A stretch of DNA of 64,000 nucleotides from Zygaena filipendulae (lineage: Eukaryota > Arthropoda > Insecta > Lepidoptera > Zygaenidae), in contig OU015674.1 of assembly GCA_907165275.2 (NCBI GenBank), positions 2,356,001 to 2,420,000 of the forward strand. Reading direction: 5' to 3'. Below the pieces are notes generated by a model. That model worked only from the letters and a program-made list of their open reading frames with translations. It ran no database searches and was not told the origin of the DNA. Below, piece by piece: positions 41,043 through 52,600 of this stretch; positions within the stretch are counted from its first letter, which is position 1, and each line of letters begins with the position of its first letter. The position numbers were made by a program, and so were the translations under genes.

Positions 41043-42566
41043 GTAGGTTTAGTGTAGTTAATTGTAGTTAGTCCTTTAGTGTTATAAATGCCTAAAGAGG
41101 CGTTGCGCCTGTGTTGCATTGTAAAAATATATTGACAGGCTATTATATCCTTGACTGTATCAGGTATGTAAGTAAATTATATTACTTGTTAATAGAGACC
41201 TTTTAAAAGTAAAGTAATTGTAGGTTATGTGATGGATTTTTTCTTAAAAATTCAAAACACCTCATCAACAATAATTTCCATAAAGTCATATTATTTGGAA
41301 ATCCAAATTCATTTACTTTCATTTCTTGAGCACCCTACTTTGCTTATAACTCCCATGATGGATTGCACAAGAAATGTGCTATCTATTTTATGTAGGTAAC
41401 TATTTTATGAAAGGATCACAAATATTTGACCATGTAATGAAGTAGTCATGTGTTTAGCTGTTCATAATATGGTTAAACTCTGATTCATTCATTGATTTGG
41501 CCAGACTATATCATGATGTGACCAGTAATTATTTTCCATATCATGAATTGATTGAATTTCATGAAATAGTCGGCCACATCATGAATTGATAAATTGTTAG
41601 ATGTGGCCACACAACAGATATAGGTAATAAAGAGTTAGCTGTTTATCTACATAATTGTTGCATTAAAAAAATCACAGACACATTGGGTGTAAATGACGAA
41701 TAATTGGATATAATTTACTGTAACGCAAACTAATGGATATTGGATACTGCCGATTCTCATCTACGAGTTACGGCACCCTTACTGACTTGGCTTACAAAAT
41801 CTAGAATCTAGATAAGTTAAAGTTTACCTACTAGGTAGGTATGGAGCAAACATTTTTAAGGTTCATATAGAAATGACAATTGACAAAAAAAAGTAGAAAT
41901 TGGTATTTTAACTTACCAATTTTTTCACATGCTGAATTTTACATTCAAAAGTTAAAACTTCAAATGTATGTATAATACATACATTCAATAAAAAAAGAGT
42001 TCGAGAAATGTTTGTTCTTCATTATTTGAAATTTTCAAGCTTTTAGTGAAAATAGGACAATAATCAAAACAATACTAGTAGACAGAGAGAAGGTAATCTA
42101 GTAGGTCGTATTTTTAAATAAAAACGAAGCTGCCTGACGTAACTGACGTTTAATGGGTTGTCAGGTTTTGATGAATCAAAAATAGTGTTGTGACCATTGA
42201 GATAGTAATATGTCTATGGTTGTGACCTAAGAACAATAACAGTAGCACTTCTGAGGATGTGACTAAATGACTGAACGGTTAACAAAATGACTGACTGATA
42301 AAGAGAACTATTAATGGTAAAAAAAATTTTTTTTAAGGTTTTAAAAATTATGTCATGATTTATTTAAGGTTATAAAACGAATACGAATGTGTAAAGCATT
42401 CATGCAATACTTGCTACGTCAATGTTGTTTTGCTAGGATACTTGGAGTTTATAGTTGACATAATAATGAGAGTATATTATTATTACATTGCATTTGTTTC
42501 CATATTAATAATAAAATACCAGTTCGGTTTTAAGCTGGCAACATTATTTCATAGTGACATTAGCAT
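41043..42566. other. End of duplicon 2 and spacer, no gene seen
   Basis: Sequence up to about 41950 matches 18750-19490. After that the similarity fades. The rest is AT-rich with no exon or repeat that I can support. Confidence 0.45.
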
Positions 42567-43544
42567 GTGTGCGTTCCGTGGATTTGCACGAATGCACTCG
42601 AACGCGCTCGAGCGCGCTCTGTACCCGTTCTGTGGCTTGGTGAAATTTTACTCTGACAACTTTTAGTTTCACCCGTTCCGTGGCTCAGAGTGCAGCAACC
42701 AAACAACCATCTCCGAAGCAGGTTAATTTTCACTCTGACAGCTATGTATAGTTTAAAAAGTGTCAAAGTTTGCGCCAAAAACCGGATTCGTCGAAAAACA
42801 AATCAATCGGAGTTCTTACGAACAAAGAGGAGGTGTCGTAGTCACTGGTAGTCACAAAGAGTTTATGATTGGATGTAAAAAAGTCATATTCGCAATGTGA
42901 GTTGAGAGAAAACAAATGGCGCCTGAAATTTCAAATGTTTTGAGGTTATAAAAACAAGTCGATCGTTCTGTGGCTTTGTTGCAACTAGGGCTTCCTATTC
43001 GAATATTCGTATTATTCGAATATTCGCCTAATTTAGTATTCGAAGATTTGGCTTATCACTATTCGAATATTTCGAATTTTTCGAATACTTCCTATCTGAA
43101 GAATAAAGTCTTTTAAACTAGAATCTAGTGCGTAATTCATTGATTTTATATAGTTTACTGATATTAAAGTAAAATATCACGAATTTGCTATTAAAAAAAG
43201 TTTTAATAAATGTTTTATTATGGTTAAATGTTTTTTTATTGTGAAAACCATCAGGCAAAGATCACTTTTAGTACCAAAAAGTTCAAGATATTAAGATTGT
43301 TTTTTTTAGAAGATAAGTTTTTTTTTCACCTAACAAAAACAAATTAAATCGACTTCTAACATTAACTCTTCTCCTCTTCTTGACTAATTCTCCTGTACTA
43401 AACTAAAGTTAACCAGATAAGTTTTTCAGTTGAATAAAATAGAAAATGCTTAGATTTCTGCCAAATTGTCAAACCACGTGTATTATAATTTATAAACTAA
43501 GATTTTGAAAAACAACCACAGCAAAGTAAATTATTATTTTTCTT

Positions 43545-44060
43545 CGGCACACTCTTGACGTGGTCGAGGTCAACATGTTGCAGCAAGATCCATCTTTCTC
43601 TGTCTGCCGTGACACGTGGGCAATCAAGCAAGGATCCGTCTACTGCAGATTTTATCTGGTTGGTTTATCACATGGGTGACCTGCCACGCGGTCTCGTGCA
43701 TTCTTCTTTGTTCTCTGCGACTCTGCAACATTGTCCCGGTGCGTCACGTGTCCGCAGAATTGAGAGTATTAAGCTACAGTTGATAAACGGCATTTGGTGC
43801 GAAGTCCTTATAATACACAGATGTTGGTGGGCAACTCTGTCCAAGATATTCCTAACGGTTTTTTCCCGTGCCATATTTCAAGGGCACCTGTATTCTTCTT
43901 CTCGAATCCTCCCTGGAGCCATATCTCAGAAGTCCAGTCAGGTTTTTGTAACATTTGAGATATTACGGTTCTTCCAAAGTATTTTCAGCTGGCCTATTGC
44001 TAACCTAGTAAAGGCATAAGTCGCTTGATTTCGACCTCGTAGCCACTCTAGCTTGATAAT
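43545..44060 (-). pseudogene. RTE-type LINE ORF2 C-terminal relic
   Basis: Broken minus-strand frames read FCGHVTHRDN, GRSPM, NQIKSAVDGSLLDCPRVTAD and RERWILLQHV, the C-terminal region of RTE-like endonuclease-reverse transcriptases common in Lepidoptera. Stops and frameshifts are present, and no catalytic motif remains. Confidence 0.5.
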
Positions 44061-44486
44061 GAGAACAGAACTCCTGGATGAACAATATCATATCAGTAGA
44101 AAGACGTCCATTTGTAGCAAAGACTAGTCCTTCGCTTCCCATGTGTTGCAGTACCATACGTGTGCGTAAGATGTCATAATTATCACTTTGGACGACTGGG
44201 CAATTTCAAACTGGGTATTCCGACCGAATTCAATACTGCGAAGCAAAATGTAAACTCTGTGTATCTTATTATAATCAGCATCTCTACAGAATTAAGCTTT
44301 TTTTTTGTTTTAGACTATAATTAAAAAATTTAGAGTAGGGATTATTTTCCATTTTGTCAAGTTTGATAGAATTTTGTGTCAATAATAGAAGAAGTTGAGT
44401 AGGTAATTTTAAATATTTTTGTCGATTAGAAGTTGATTTAATTAGTATACCTACTGATATTTTAGTAATTACATTATAATACTAAC

Positions 44487-44720
44487 GGCCGCACTCAGAG
44501 TCGACTTTAATGATTACTTAGTTAAGTATAGATTTTTAAAACAAAACTGCCGCAATCAGAGGCGATCAGTAAATCAATGTTAATTGGCATTTAATGAGAT
44601 GTAAGTTAACTTGTTAAATGCCAATTAACATTAATTTATTAAACTTGTCCGGTTGCGGCAGTTTTGTTTTAAAAATCTGTACTTAACTAAGTAACCATTA
44701 AAGTCGACTCTGAGTGCGGC
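44487..44720. mobile_element. Hairpin MITE, 234 bp
   Basis: GGCCGCACTCAGAGTCGACT...AAAACAAAACTGCCGCAA pairs with TTGCGGCAGTTTTGTTTT...AGTCGACTCTGAGTGCGGC. The arms are about 105 bp. It lies inside the hAT element. Confidence 0.78.
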
Positions 44721-45114
44721 GGTAAAAGAGATATTTGTCTTATGGTTTAGATAAAAGTCTTTGATGCTAGTTAATGGTTAGGAAAAGTAGTTTTTTAATT
44801 TCAAACCAGTAATATTGTACTCGAATATTGATTGCTTAATTTTAAAATCCATGAATTATGTGCTATATTAAAATTAAAAGGAAATTTTTTCTTTAGATAG
44901 AAATTATTCGAAAAATTCGAAATATTCGAATAATTCGAATATTGGCTTTGGAACTATTCGAAATATTCGAATAGGAAAAATGGTCGAACCCTAGTTGCAA
45001 CTCAAACGAGTGAAATTTTAACCGAGCAACTGCGCCCAAACCCACGGAACGCACACCATGTCAGGCAGCTTCGCATACGCATGCGCCATGAGCATGCGCT
45101 GCCTCGGGCCAGGA

Positions 45115-45257
45115 GGTCGATTTTTGAATCGCTCGAATTACTTTCACACACGGAATCGCGAATTCACGTACGAATCCTCATACATTTTTTAAGCATTCAC
45201 GCGTGAATCTTGCAATTCCGTGTGCGAATAGTAATTCAAGCGATTAAAAAATCGACC
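45115..45257. mobile_element. Short MITE, 143 bp
   Basis: GGTCGATTTTTGAATCGCTC and CAAGCGATTAAAAAATCGACC are inverted repeats. The inner parts (CACACACGGAAT / ATTCCGTGTGCG) also pair. Noncoding. Confidence 0.65.
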
Positions 45258-45269
45258 CCCAGGCACGTC

Positions 45270-46450
45270 TAGAAACCGACCGCACAACAGCGCGTTGACG
45301 CGCGAGGCGTGCCTCGGCCGAGGTTGCTCGCTCGGTGTGGACGCGCCTATTGATGTGGTTAAGTCCTACATTAGGGGATCGGACAGTAATCAGATTAAAA
45401 TCTAAAATGTATACACAATGCCTAGACTAGGCCGAGACTCAGCGAGTGTATAGGCGCATAATATTTTCCGACCGCACATGCTTCGGGCGAGGCAGGGCGT
45501 TTGCCGCGCGAGGCGTGCCTCGGCCGAGGCTGCTCGCTCGGTGTGGACGCGCCTAATAAATGTCAAAAGTAATCTTGGCGGCAGACAGCCCCGGCTGCAT
45601 ATAATATAAAAAGGCCTATTCTCCTTTAAAATGCTTGGTCTCTTTTTCTTTGTCGCTTTGTCTCTTTTTTTAAGTTTTGTTGACTGCTATGCGGGATTTA
45701 CATTCGCGCCTCGTACCTCACCTCGTGTTTCGTCTAGTGGCGACGTACGAGGCGCGAATGTAAACGCTGTTTATTGGCATTTACACTCGCGCCTCGTTCC
45801 TCGTCTTGTGCTTCGTTTGTATGTATGGATTGTATGGATATTTGTTTTACGTTCACGCAAAAACTACTGAATGGATTTTAATGAAACTTTACAATAATAC
45901 AGCTTATACATCAGAATTGAGGGTGTTCGTTATATTACACAGAACATAAAAATACCTAATAAAAAATAATATCTATAGATGCCTATTATCATATATATTA
46001 TATACTGTCTGCTATCTGCTCTGTAGGATTTTTTTTACCAAGCTTGGCTAATAATTATTATATTAATATTGCGCCATCTATCTATTACTAACAAAAGATT
46101 TTTTGCTGTCCAGTGCCTGTATGTGCGTGATACAGACATTTCAAATTTCATGAATTCCAGAAATAATCAAGAGATGTCGTTTACCGTTATTTTGTAATTA
46201 ATCATCACCCCCTATAGCTATTGAATAACATCGGAGATTACATGTATGTACCTATTTATGGCGAATATTTTGATCTTGCTTCAATAGAAGCAATTCAGAA
46301 TAACACATAGAGCTGCTCCGGAGGACGCGAGCGATGCAAGTGACGAGACGAGGCGCGCGGCTTGCCCCGAGCGACTATTCACATTCGCACTTCGTCGCTC
46401 GCCTTGCGCCTCCCCTCGTCACTCGTACGCGAGTATAAATCCCGTACTAG
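45270..46450. repeat. GC-rich repeat tract
   Basis: CGAGGCGTGCCTCGGCCGAG plus TGCTCGCTCGGTGTGGACGC occurs twice (about 45300 and 45510). A short palindrome TTCGCGCCTCGTAC / GTACGAGGCGCGAA is at 45702-45758, and a similar CGACGAGG-rich piece near 46320-46430. No gene is supported; the 45631 reading frame is a by-product. Confidence 0.5.
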
Positions 46451-46939
46451 AATGGTGTAACCAACAAATACATCAAAAATACTCGTTTTTGGTAATTGGT
46501 AGACTAACACAAGAGCTTACGGCAATGAGCAAAGAAGAGTTTTTCCAAAAAACTTACGACGCGACGTAAATGATTATTTTTTTTCATCCTAAAAATATGG
46601 GACCTAGACCAATCGATGCAGTATTTATTTTCTGGTTAAAATGATGTATAAAAAACGTTATTTCAATTTTTTTAGGGCTACAGCAGTCAGCAAATAAGTT
46701 TTATCACGTCGAATAATATGATATCTATGCCTATAATTAAAACTATGTATAAATGTAAATATTGGAATGCTTAAGTAAAATGCACATTTTAATGCTTAAA
46801 TGGAACTTTTGGATGCAACACACGACATACGTGACTGACGTCCAGATAGACCATACATAAAGCCAAGCGTTTCAAACTTTCAACGGGGAGCAGGGAAGCG
46901 GAGCTGCGAAGAATGCGCGAAACGCTTCTACACTACACT

Positions 46940-47334
46940 AACGGGCCACACTAACGGGAAATTCCGTTAATTAACTCGTTGATGGACGTTCAACGTTAGT
47001 GTGGCCACGATTTAACGGGTTAATTTGACAACACCATTCACAATGCCGTTTCTCGCTAGGCGATAGCTCAAGTAGCGGTACATCAAAGAGATGAACGAAC
47101 TGAAAACGAAGAATTAATGCGTTGAAGCGGCCACACTACGACTAGAACGTATGTTCAGTGTGCACCGAGAGCGCGACAGGAACGCACGTGTTTACTTCGG
47201 AAATACGTACTATGGCTATGGTTATGGAGTGGAGTAACGAAAAAGTAATTGCGTTTCTCGAAGTTCTGCAAACGGAGCCATGTTCTCTGAGATCTGAGAT
47301 TCAAAAGTTTCAAGAATCATGCATCGCAAAATGA
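46940..47334 (+). mobile_element. PIF/Harbinger-derived fragment with MADF-like start
   Basis: GGCCACACTAACGG... and GCGTTGAAGCGGCCACACTA repeats lead into a short frame, MEWSNEKVIAFLEVLQTEP at 47224, stopping after 36 codons. PIF/Harbinger elements carry a second gene for a Myb/MADF-like protein, and MEW(S)xExVxxFLExY resembles its start. A sister copy at 60957-61540 reads MEWFKI at 61481. It is a broken gene. Confidence 0.5.
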
Positions 47335-47398
47335 TTTTTTAATGTATAGGTAAATAGTGATAAACCCCACAAAATCCATTGATTTAAATCACAATCAG

Positions 47399-47730
47399 AA
47401 TAGGCTATTTGACTATTTTTTTTTTCTTAGTCCGTCTTGTAGATTAATAAAAAATATTGGACACGTATTTTTTCTTTTTTTACGTAATTAAAAAATAACA
47501 GAGATACATTGAGTTGAAATTTCGCGTGACGTCACTAACTAGTGCAGTTTGTATGGCGGCTTGTAGCGGTAAGTGACGTCACGAGCCCCCACCCTAAACT
47601 TTAATGCCTTTTATCTCTGTGTATTTTCATTTATTTGAAAAATAAAAAAATACGTGTCTAATGATTTTTAATTTTATAAAAGACGGACTAATTAAAATTT
47701 TGATTTTCAAAAGTTGTCAACATCCCTATT
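47399..47730. mobile_element. MITE with TGACGTCA motif, copy e
   Basis: AATAGGCTATTTGACTA ... TTAGTCCGTCTTGTAG ... CGCGTGACGTCACT ... AGTGACGTCACG ... AGACGGACTA ... GTTGTCAACATCCCTATT. It is 332 bp and the best-preserved copy for the two palindromic TGACGTCA boxes. Confidence 0.82.
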
Positions 47731-48699
47731 CATTCCAGATAACTAAAAGAAGGATGGCCAAATCGTACTCGAGACGAAACAATGGTGTCCATATATGATA
47801 TATATATGAAAAATAGCCTTATTTTTTAAGATCTTAAAAAACACAAAAAGTATCTCTATAAGTAGCTACAAAAAAAAGATATCAATTTATTTTTGTTTTT
47901 GTAACTTTTACGACATCCATGTATGTGGTTTCAGAACGCACCTTTTGACGATTCATTTCGCGTATGAAATGACTTAGTATTCAAAGACTATAATTATTCA
48001 CGTTTTTCTGAATAGTTATACTCGATAAGTATGTAGTCATCAAATCAACAACTGTGTGTGCATTCTTGTCATAAAAAATAATTATGTAGGTTCATATTAA
48101 GTATAAGCATTTTGTTCAATTGCGTACAACGGAACGTCATTTGTCTTCGACAAGTTACTTAATCTGTGGTCATCGAACCGCGTCAGTGATTGTCATTGTT
48201 TTTGATTGACAATTGACACGACACCCGGCAATCACGCACGCATCTCGCTTCACTTACTGTTCTATTTTGGATTTCCTTTGTCGTTTTGACCAGTTTTGAC
48301 CTAGGCATTTTTTGCGAACTGATAACTACCACTTGTGACTATCGCTAACTACATTTTTTCTATGCTTAATTCTATGCTAACTATACTTTTAGGTCGGGTA
48401 AAAGGTAGTTGTTGATTCTAACCTCAAATGTATAGTTGATGTTATTTTAAAAAACCGTGGCTATTTAGGTATGATTTTTAAACGGGATGGTATTTACAAC
48501 ATAAAAACAAATCAATTTAACTATAGTTCATTTTGGGACATGAAAAATAAAAGTCAAGTCCAGCTCCTATAGAAATTTGGCCATTGTTCTTTCGTATGAC
48601 CAAAAGGTCGTAATTTGAAGTGCATTACTCTGCGTGCCGGACTGCCATTCTACGCCTATTACTTCTTTGATCTTTGATTAACGTCAATTTCACCGCCAA

Positions 48700-48895
48700 G
48701 AATGGAGTTGAACGTTCCAAGTGTAGCAACTCATTTCATCGCATTAAAAATTAACGCTATAATCATCGCAATAATAGGCATTGACGTTTTCCGTCAAGCG
48801 CTCTCCACATTCGCGCACGAAGCCGCGAAACACCCGCGAACTATAAGTGTGGAATCATGGTTCGCGGGTGTTTCGCGGCTATTTAATAATTAAAT
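48700..48895. repeat. Partial Harbinger-type repeat
   Basis: CATTAAAAATTAACGCTATA and ATCATCGCAATAATAGGCAT match 61145-61195 of the other copy. It contains an inverted pair CACCCGCGAACTATAAGTG / GGTTCGCGGGTGTTTCGCG. Noncoding. Confidence 0.5.
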
Positions 48896-48972
48896 AAAAA
48901 TAAATAAATAAATATTTCGCTGCTTCGCAAAAGAGGCCATAAAGCACTATATTATTTTGTTTACATTATTTG

Positions 48973-49667
48973 TAGTCCGGTCAATTTAGACTAAAAAATG
49001 AGAGTGAAGTTACATAAAGTCCCAACAAGCTGAATTTCAGTGAAATTGTTCAAAACATAATTATAAACAATGTCTAGAAGTTCCCCATCATTCCCGTGTA
49101 TGGAAAAAATTTTATTCAAGGTCAAAGGTCAAAAAAATTAGTTTTTCGCGATTTTCAGCAAAACGGTAAGTTTTATCATAAAAGTACCTCAGACAAAAAT
49201 TGTAGATCATAAAATTTTCTATAAAAAATGTATCAATACTTTATCTTACGAGCAACCGTTTCTGAGATATAACGATTCAAAAAGTTATAAAAACGCGCTA
49301 AATACACTACCTCATAGGTGGCGTGGAAACGTGTGCATATTATGACGATAACAACTTTTATAACTTTTTGAATTGTTATATCTCAGAAACGGTGGCTCGT
49401 AAGAAAAAAAGTAGTGATACATTTTTTATAGACAATTTTATGATCTACAATTTTTGTCTGAGGTACTTTTATGATAAAACTTACCGTTTTGCTGAAAATC
49501 GCGAAAAACTCATTTTTTTGACCTTTGACCTTGAATAAATTTTTTTCCTTACACGGGAATGATGGGGAACTTCTAGACATTGTTTATAATTATGTTTTGA
49601 ACAATTTCACTGAAATTCAGCTTGTTGGGACTTTATGTTACTTCGAATGTCTAAATTGACCGGACTA
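48973..49667. mobile_element. Foldback element, 695 bp
   Basis: The two arms of about 325 bp are inverted copies, TAGTCCGGTCAATTTAGAC... to ...GTCTAAATTGACCGGACTA, around a loop of about 45 bp near 49290-49335. Mismatches are few. It is noncoding and would fold into a long double-stranded RNA if transcribed. It begins 4 bp past the stop codon of the THAP gene at 49672. Confidence 0.85.
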
Positions 49668-49671
49668 TTGT

Positions 49672-50037
49672 TTAGAGCTTATCGGTATTCTCTGGACTTG
49701 TTGATGGTGGGAGAATGCGTCCAAAGACTTGCTCAGTAAAATTTCTAAATGTTAAATTGGATAAGTACCTACCAAATTTGACAGATAAAGTCTCTCCAGG
49801 TTCTAAACATTTTGCAGCTGTACTTCTTTCTTCTAATTCTTTTACAGACTCTTCAATTAGTATTTTCCTTCGTTTCTTGTGTATACGATGACATCGTCGT
49901 GTTACAGTGTCTAGTGTTGGTTTTCTTCGTTCTGTTTGGCATTCAAATCTCGTGGGAATACATCCACGCTTCATGCGCACCTGTGACACTGAACCCATCA
50001 CACGATACCTGATATAATTTTCCATGTCATTTGGCAA
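49672..50037 (-). CDS. THAP gene D: shared second exon (rest of THAP domain and tail)
   Basis: The acceptor is TTGCAG. In phase 0 it reads LPNDMENYIRYRVMGSVSQV, then RMKRGCIPTRFECQ, which is the C-terminal part of the THAP fold (xxP-T-x-F box). A basic segment follows (RRCHRIHKKRRKILIEESV), then a coiled-coil-like stretch and the end PSTSPENTDKL with the stop at 49672-49674. It is 121 residues. It fits in phase with either first exon (60564-60755 or 62858-63052). A possible donor (GTAGGT) inside could give a shorter form. Confidence 0.65.
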   Translation of the reverse strand: MPNDMENYIRYRVMGSVSQVRMKRGCIPTRFECQTERRKPTLDTVTRRCHRIHKKRRKILIEESVKELEERSTAAKCLEPGETLSVKFGRYLSNLTFRNFTEQVFGRILPPSTSPENTDKL

Positions 50038-50103
50038 CTGCAACAGGATAAAGAACACAATTGAAGATAAATAGTGGCGGATAGTATCATAAAACGAAGT
50101 CAA

Positions 50104-51338
50104 ACCCCAAAATTGCTTTTATTGGTAGTACTAGTGTCCGAACAAAGGTCGATTTTAGGCGGGAGCCGAAGTTAAGGATTTGGTTATTTAAGATGATCAA
50201 ATTGCGCGTATGACAATGATGTTATTATATAGAATGTCTTTGGCGTATGAACTTGATTTGGTTATTTAGTTTACTGGCACATGGCAACGGCGGACAACTG
50301 GTTAATAATAATAATAATTCACATCACAACACATAGATCTACTTGATCCCACACTAAGCTATAAGCTTGTGTCCTGGAAACGTGGTATATACTACATATT
50401 ATTACATACATATTATAATACTATAATCAACACCATCCACATCCACTACTCATCTTTCATCCATAATAATAATTAATTTGTTGAGCGACAAACATTCATG
50501 ATGAACATAGATACATGGATTGCTGCTGCTAAAACTTAAAAATGAAACTTTTGTTTCTATCACCTCAAATTTTTTGTCCATCTATCGCAATTCAAATGTT
50601 GCATTACAGCCGGGCACTGAGTAGGGCCAGGGGTATGAGGGTTAAAGTGAAAGGCGCTCATGGCTCGCATTAGCTAACCGTGTAGCGATTTAAATCAAAG
50701 GATGAAGGAGGAAGATTTAAATAATAATTGAATAATTTTCCAAAAGTTTTCAAGTAAATGCCTACAATCCAAAAAAAGTTTCTTAATTTATTTTTATACA
50801 ACTTTATGTGTTTTTAAGACATGAATACTGTTAATAGGCCGTGAAAAACAATTTCCTTCAGTATTCAAAACTGTACTAATTTTACTTTGAATTTTAACTA
50901 AAGAAATGTTATGTTATACTAATGTTTTATTTCCTCGCAATCGAAGTGAAAAGCAGAGTTTATAACTCGTCCACAAAACCATATCTTTATTCTCGACATT
51001 ACTAAAAGTCTCGGATAAAAATGATTCGTTTTGTGCACTTGTTGTAAAATCTACTATTGTTTGTTTTTTCTAGACAGAGAGATATAGGAATGATAGAGAT
51101 CAGATTTTCTTATTCAACATTATAACTTATAAGTAACAGTGTTGACTCGCCATTAATCTTTTGGGAAGGATTCCCATCCCATCTCGTGCCCTTTACAGCA
51201 CACACGCTCGAGAAATGTTTTCTCATTACCCTTTTGAAGAACCAACTATGGAAAGAATCGTTTTATTGTCAGAGCTTGTGAGGATCACGACAGTCGGTAC
51301 AATCGTATTGATATTTTTCACGAAAATCGTAATACTGC
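50104..51338. other. Intron/intergenic, no gene seen
   Basis: This AT-rich sequence includes a LINE-tail-like piece CACACTAAGCTATAAGCTTG (about 50325-50400) also seen at 10150-10230. Otherwise no feature is supported. Confidence 0.4.
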
Positions 51339-51647
51339 AATAGGCTGACTAATTTTTTTTTGTCTGTCTTGTAGATTAATAAAAAATAGTGGACACGTAT
51401 TTTTTCTTTTTTTACGTAATAAAAAAATAACAGCGAAACAATGTTTCGCTTGACGTCACTAACTAGTGCAGTTTGTATGGCGGCTTGTGGCGGTAAGTGA
51501 CCTGCCCCCACCCTAAACTAATGCGCTTCATCTCTGTGTAATTTCATTTATTTGAAAAATAAAAAAATAAGTGTCTAATGATTTTTAATTTTCTAAAAGA
51601 CGGACTAATTAAAATTTTGATTTTCAAAAGTTGTCAACATCCCTATT
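51339..51647. mobile_element. MITE with TGACGTCA motif, copy f
   Basis: AATAGGCTGACTAATT ... GTCTGTCTTGTAG ... TTGACGTCACT ... AAGACGGACTA ... GTTGTCAACATCCCTATT. It is 309 bp; part of the centre and one of the two palindromic boxes is lost. Confidence 0.75.
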
Positions 51648-51974
51648 AGAAGAGCCTCATTCAATTTGTAATTTTTTGCAGAACTGGTGTCCTGAATCTA
51701 CTTTTATTTTTTTATTATTTTTTTGAGTTAAAGTTTATATTTTTAAGTATTTTATTATTATTATTGTATTGTTTATGTATAACAAATAATATTTTATATT
51801 GTGAGTAGTGTATATGTATACTATTATTGACTTGTATCTATTTAAATTTTATATGTAGTATTTTTGTATGTTATAATATTGTATCAGTCTATATTTATTT
51901 ATGTAGTTTATCTTAAATTCAAAATTCTAAATACTGCTGTAGGCATCTAAATTAATCTAAAAGTATTAATTACT

Positions 51975-52600
51975 AGCTGATCCCTACGGTTTCACCTGCA
52001 GTTATTTTAGAGTTCCCGCTGGAATTCCAGGGTAAAAAGTACCCTATGTCACTCAGGATCAGCTAAAGCTTCCTATTTATAAAGAAAGAATTTTCGAAAT
52101 CAGTTCAGTAGATCCATAGATTACAACCCCAAAATCTTCGGAGTTCCCGCGGGAATTCCGGTATAAAAAGTACCCTCTGTCATTCAGGATCACTGTAGTT
52201 TCTTATAAGTGAAAGAATATTTAAAATCAGTTCAGTAGATCAAGAGATTACCACCTACAATCTCACAAACACGCGAACTCACCAACTCCAGAGTTCTCGC
52301 CGGAATTCCGGGTAAAAAAATACCCTATGTCACTCAAGATCACTTTAGATTCCTGTAAGTGAAAGAATTTTCAGAATTGGTTCAGTAGATTCAGAGATAT
52401 CTGTTTCCTGTGGTTTTACCCACGGAAAGTTCGGAGTTCCCACAGGAATTACGGAGTATAAAGTACCCTATGACACTCAGGATCACTGTAGCTTCCAATA
52501 AATGGAAGAATTTTCAAAATCGGTTCGGTAGATCCAGAGATTACCCCTTACAACGTCACAATCTCCCAACCTTTCTCTTTATAATATTAGTATAGATTTG
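51975..52600. repeat. Four tandem short-repeat units
   Basis: Units with GGAGTTCCCGCGGGAATTCC, TACCCTATGTCACTCAGGAT, GTGAAAGAATTTTCA and CAGTAGATCCAGAGATTAC repeat about every 130-150 bp (near 52005, 52140, 52280, 52430). The array ends TATAATATTAGTATAGAT. It is the commonest dispersed repeat in the window. Confidence 0.7.

Larger units (their letters stand above)
42986..44993. mobile_element. hAT-type element, 2008 bp, with 8-bp target duplication
   Basis: GTTGCAAC flanks both sides (42978-42985 and 44994-45001). The ends are TAGGGCTTCCTATTCGAATA... and TAGGGTTCGACC...CCTATTCGAATATT on the other strand. Eight-base duplications with TAGGG/CAGGG ends are the hAT pattern. No hAT transposase is left; the inside carries a LINE fragment and a hairpin MITE. 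Confidence 0.82.
42567..45056. mobile_element. Outer element with GTGTGCGTTCCGTGG ends
   Basis: The 15-bp terminal inverted repeats GTGTGCGTTCCGTGG (42567) and CCACGGAACGCACAC (ending 45056) frame a 2.5-kb unit. Most of it is a hAT insertion (42986-44993); without it the element would be about 470 bp, a MITE. A partial relative is at 14965. Confidence 0.7.

Noticed and set aside
43555..44019. 154-codon plus-strand frame
   Set aside because: It is the antisense of an RTE-type LINE relic whose minus-strand frames show recognisable motifs.
45631..45870. 79-codon frame starting with a signal-like MLGLFFFVALSLFLSF
   Set aside because: It runs through a palindromic repeat (45702-45758) and has no further support. 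The hydrophobic start is likely chance in T-rich DNA.
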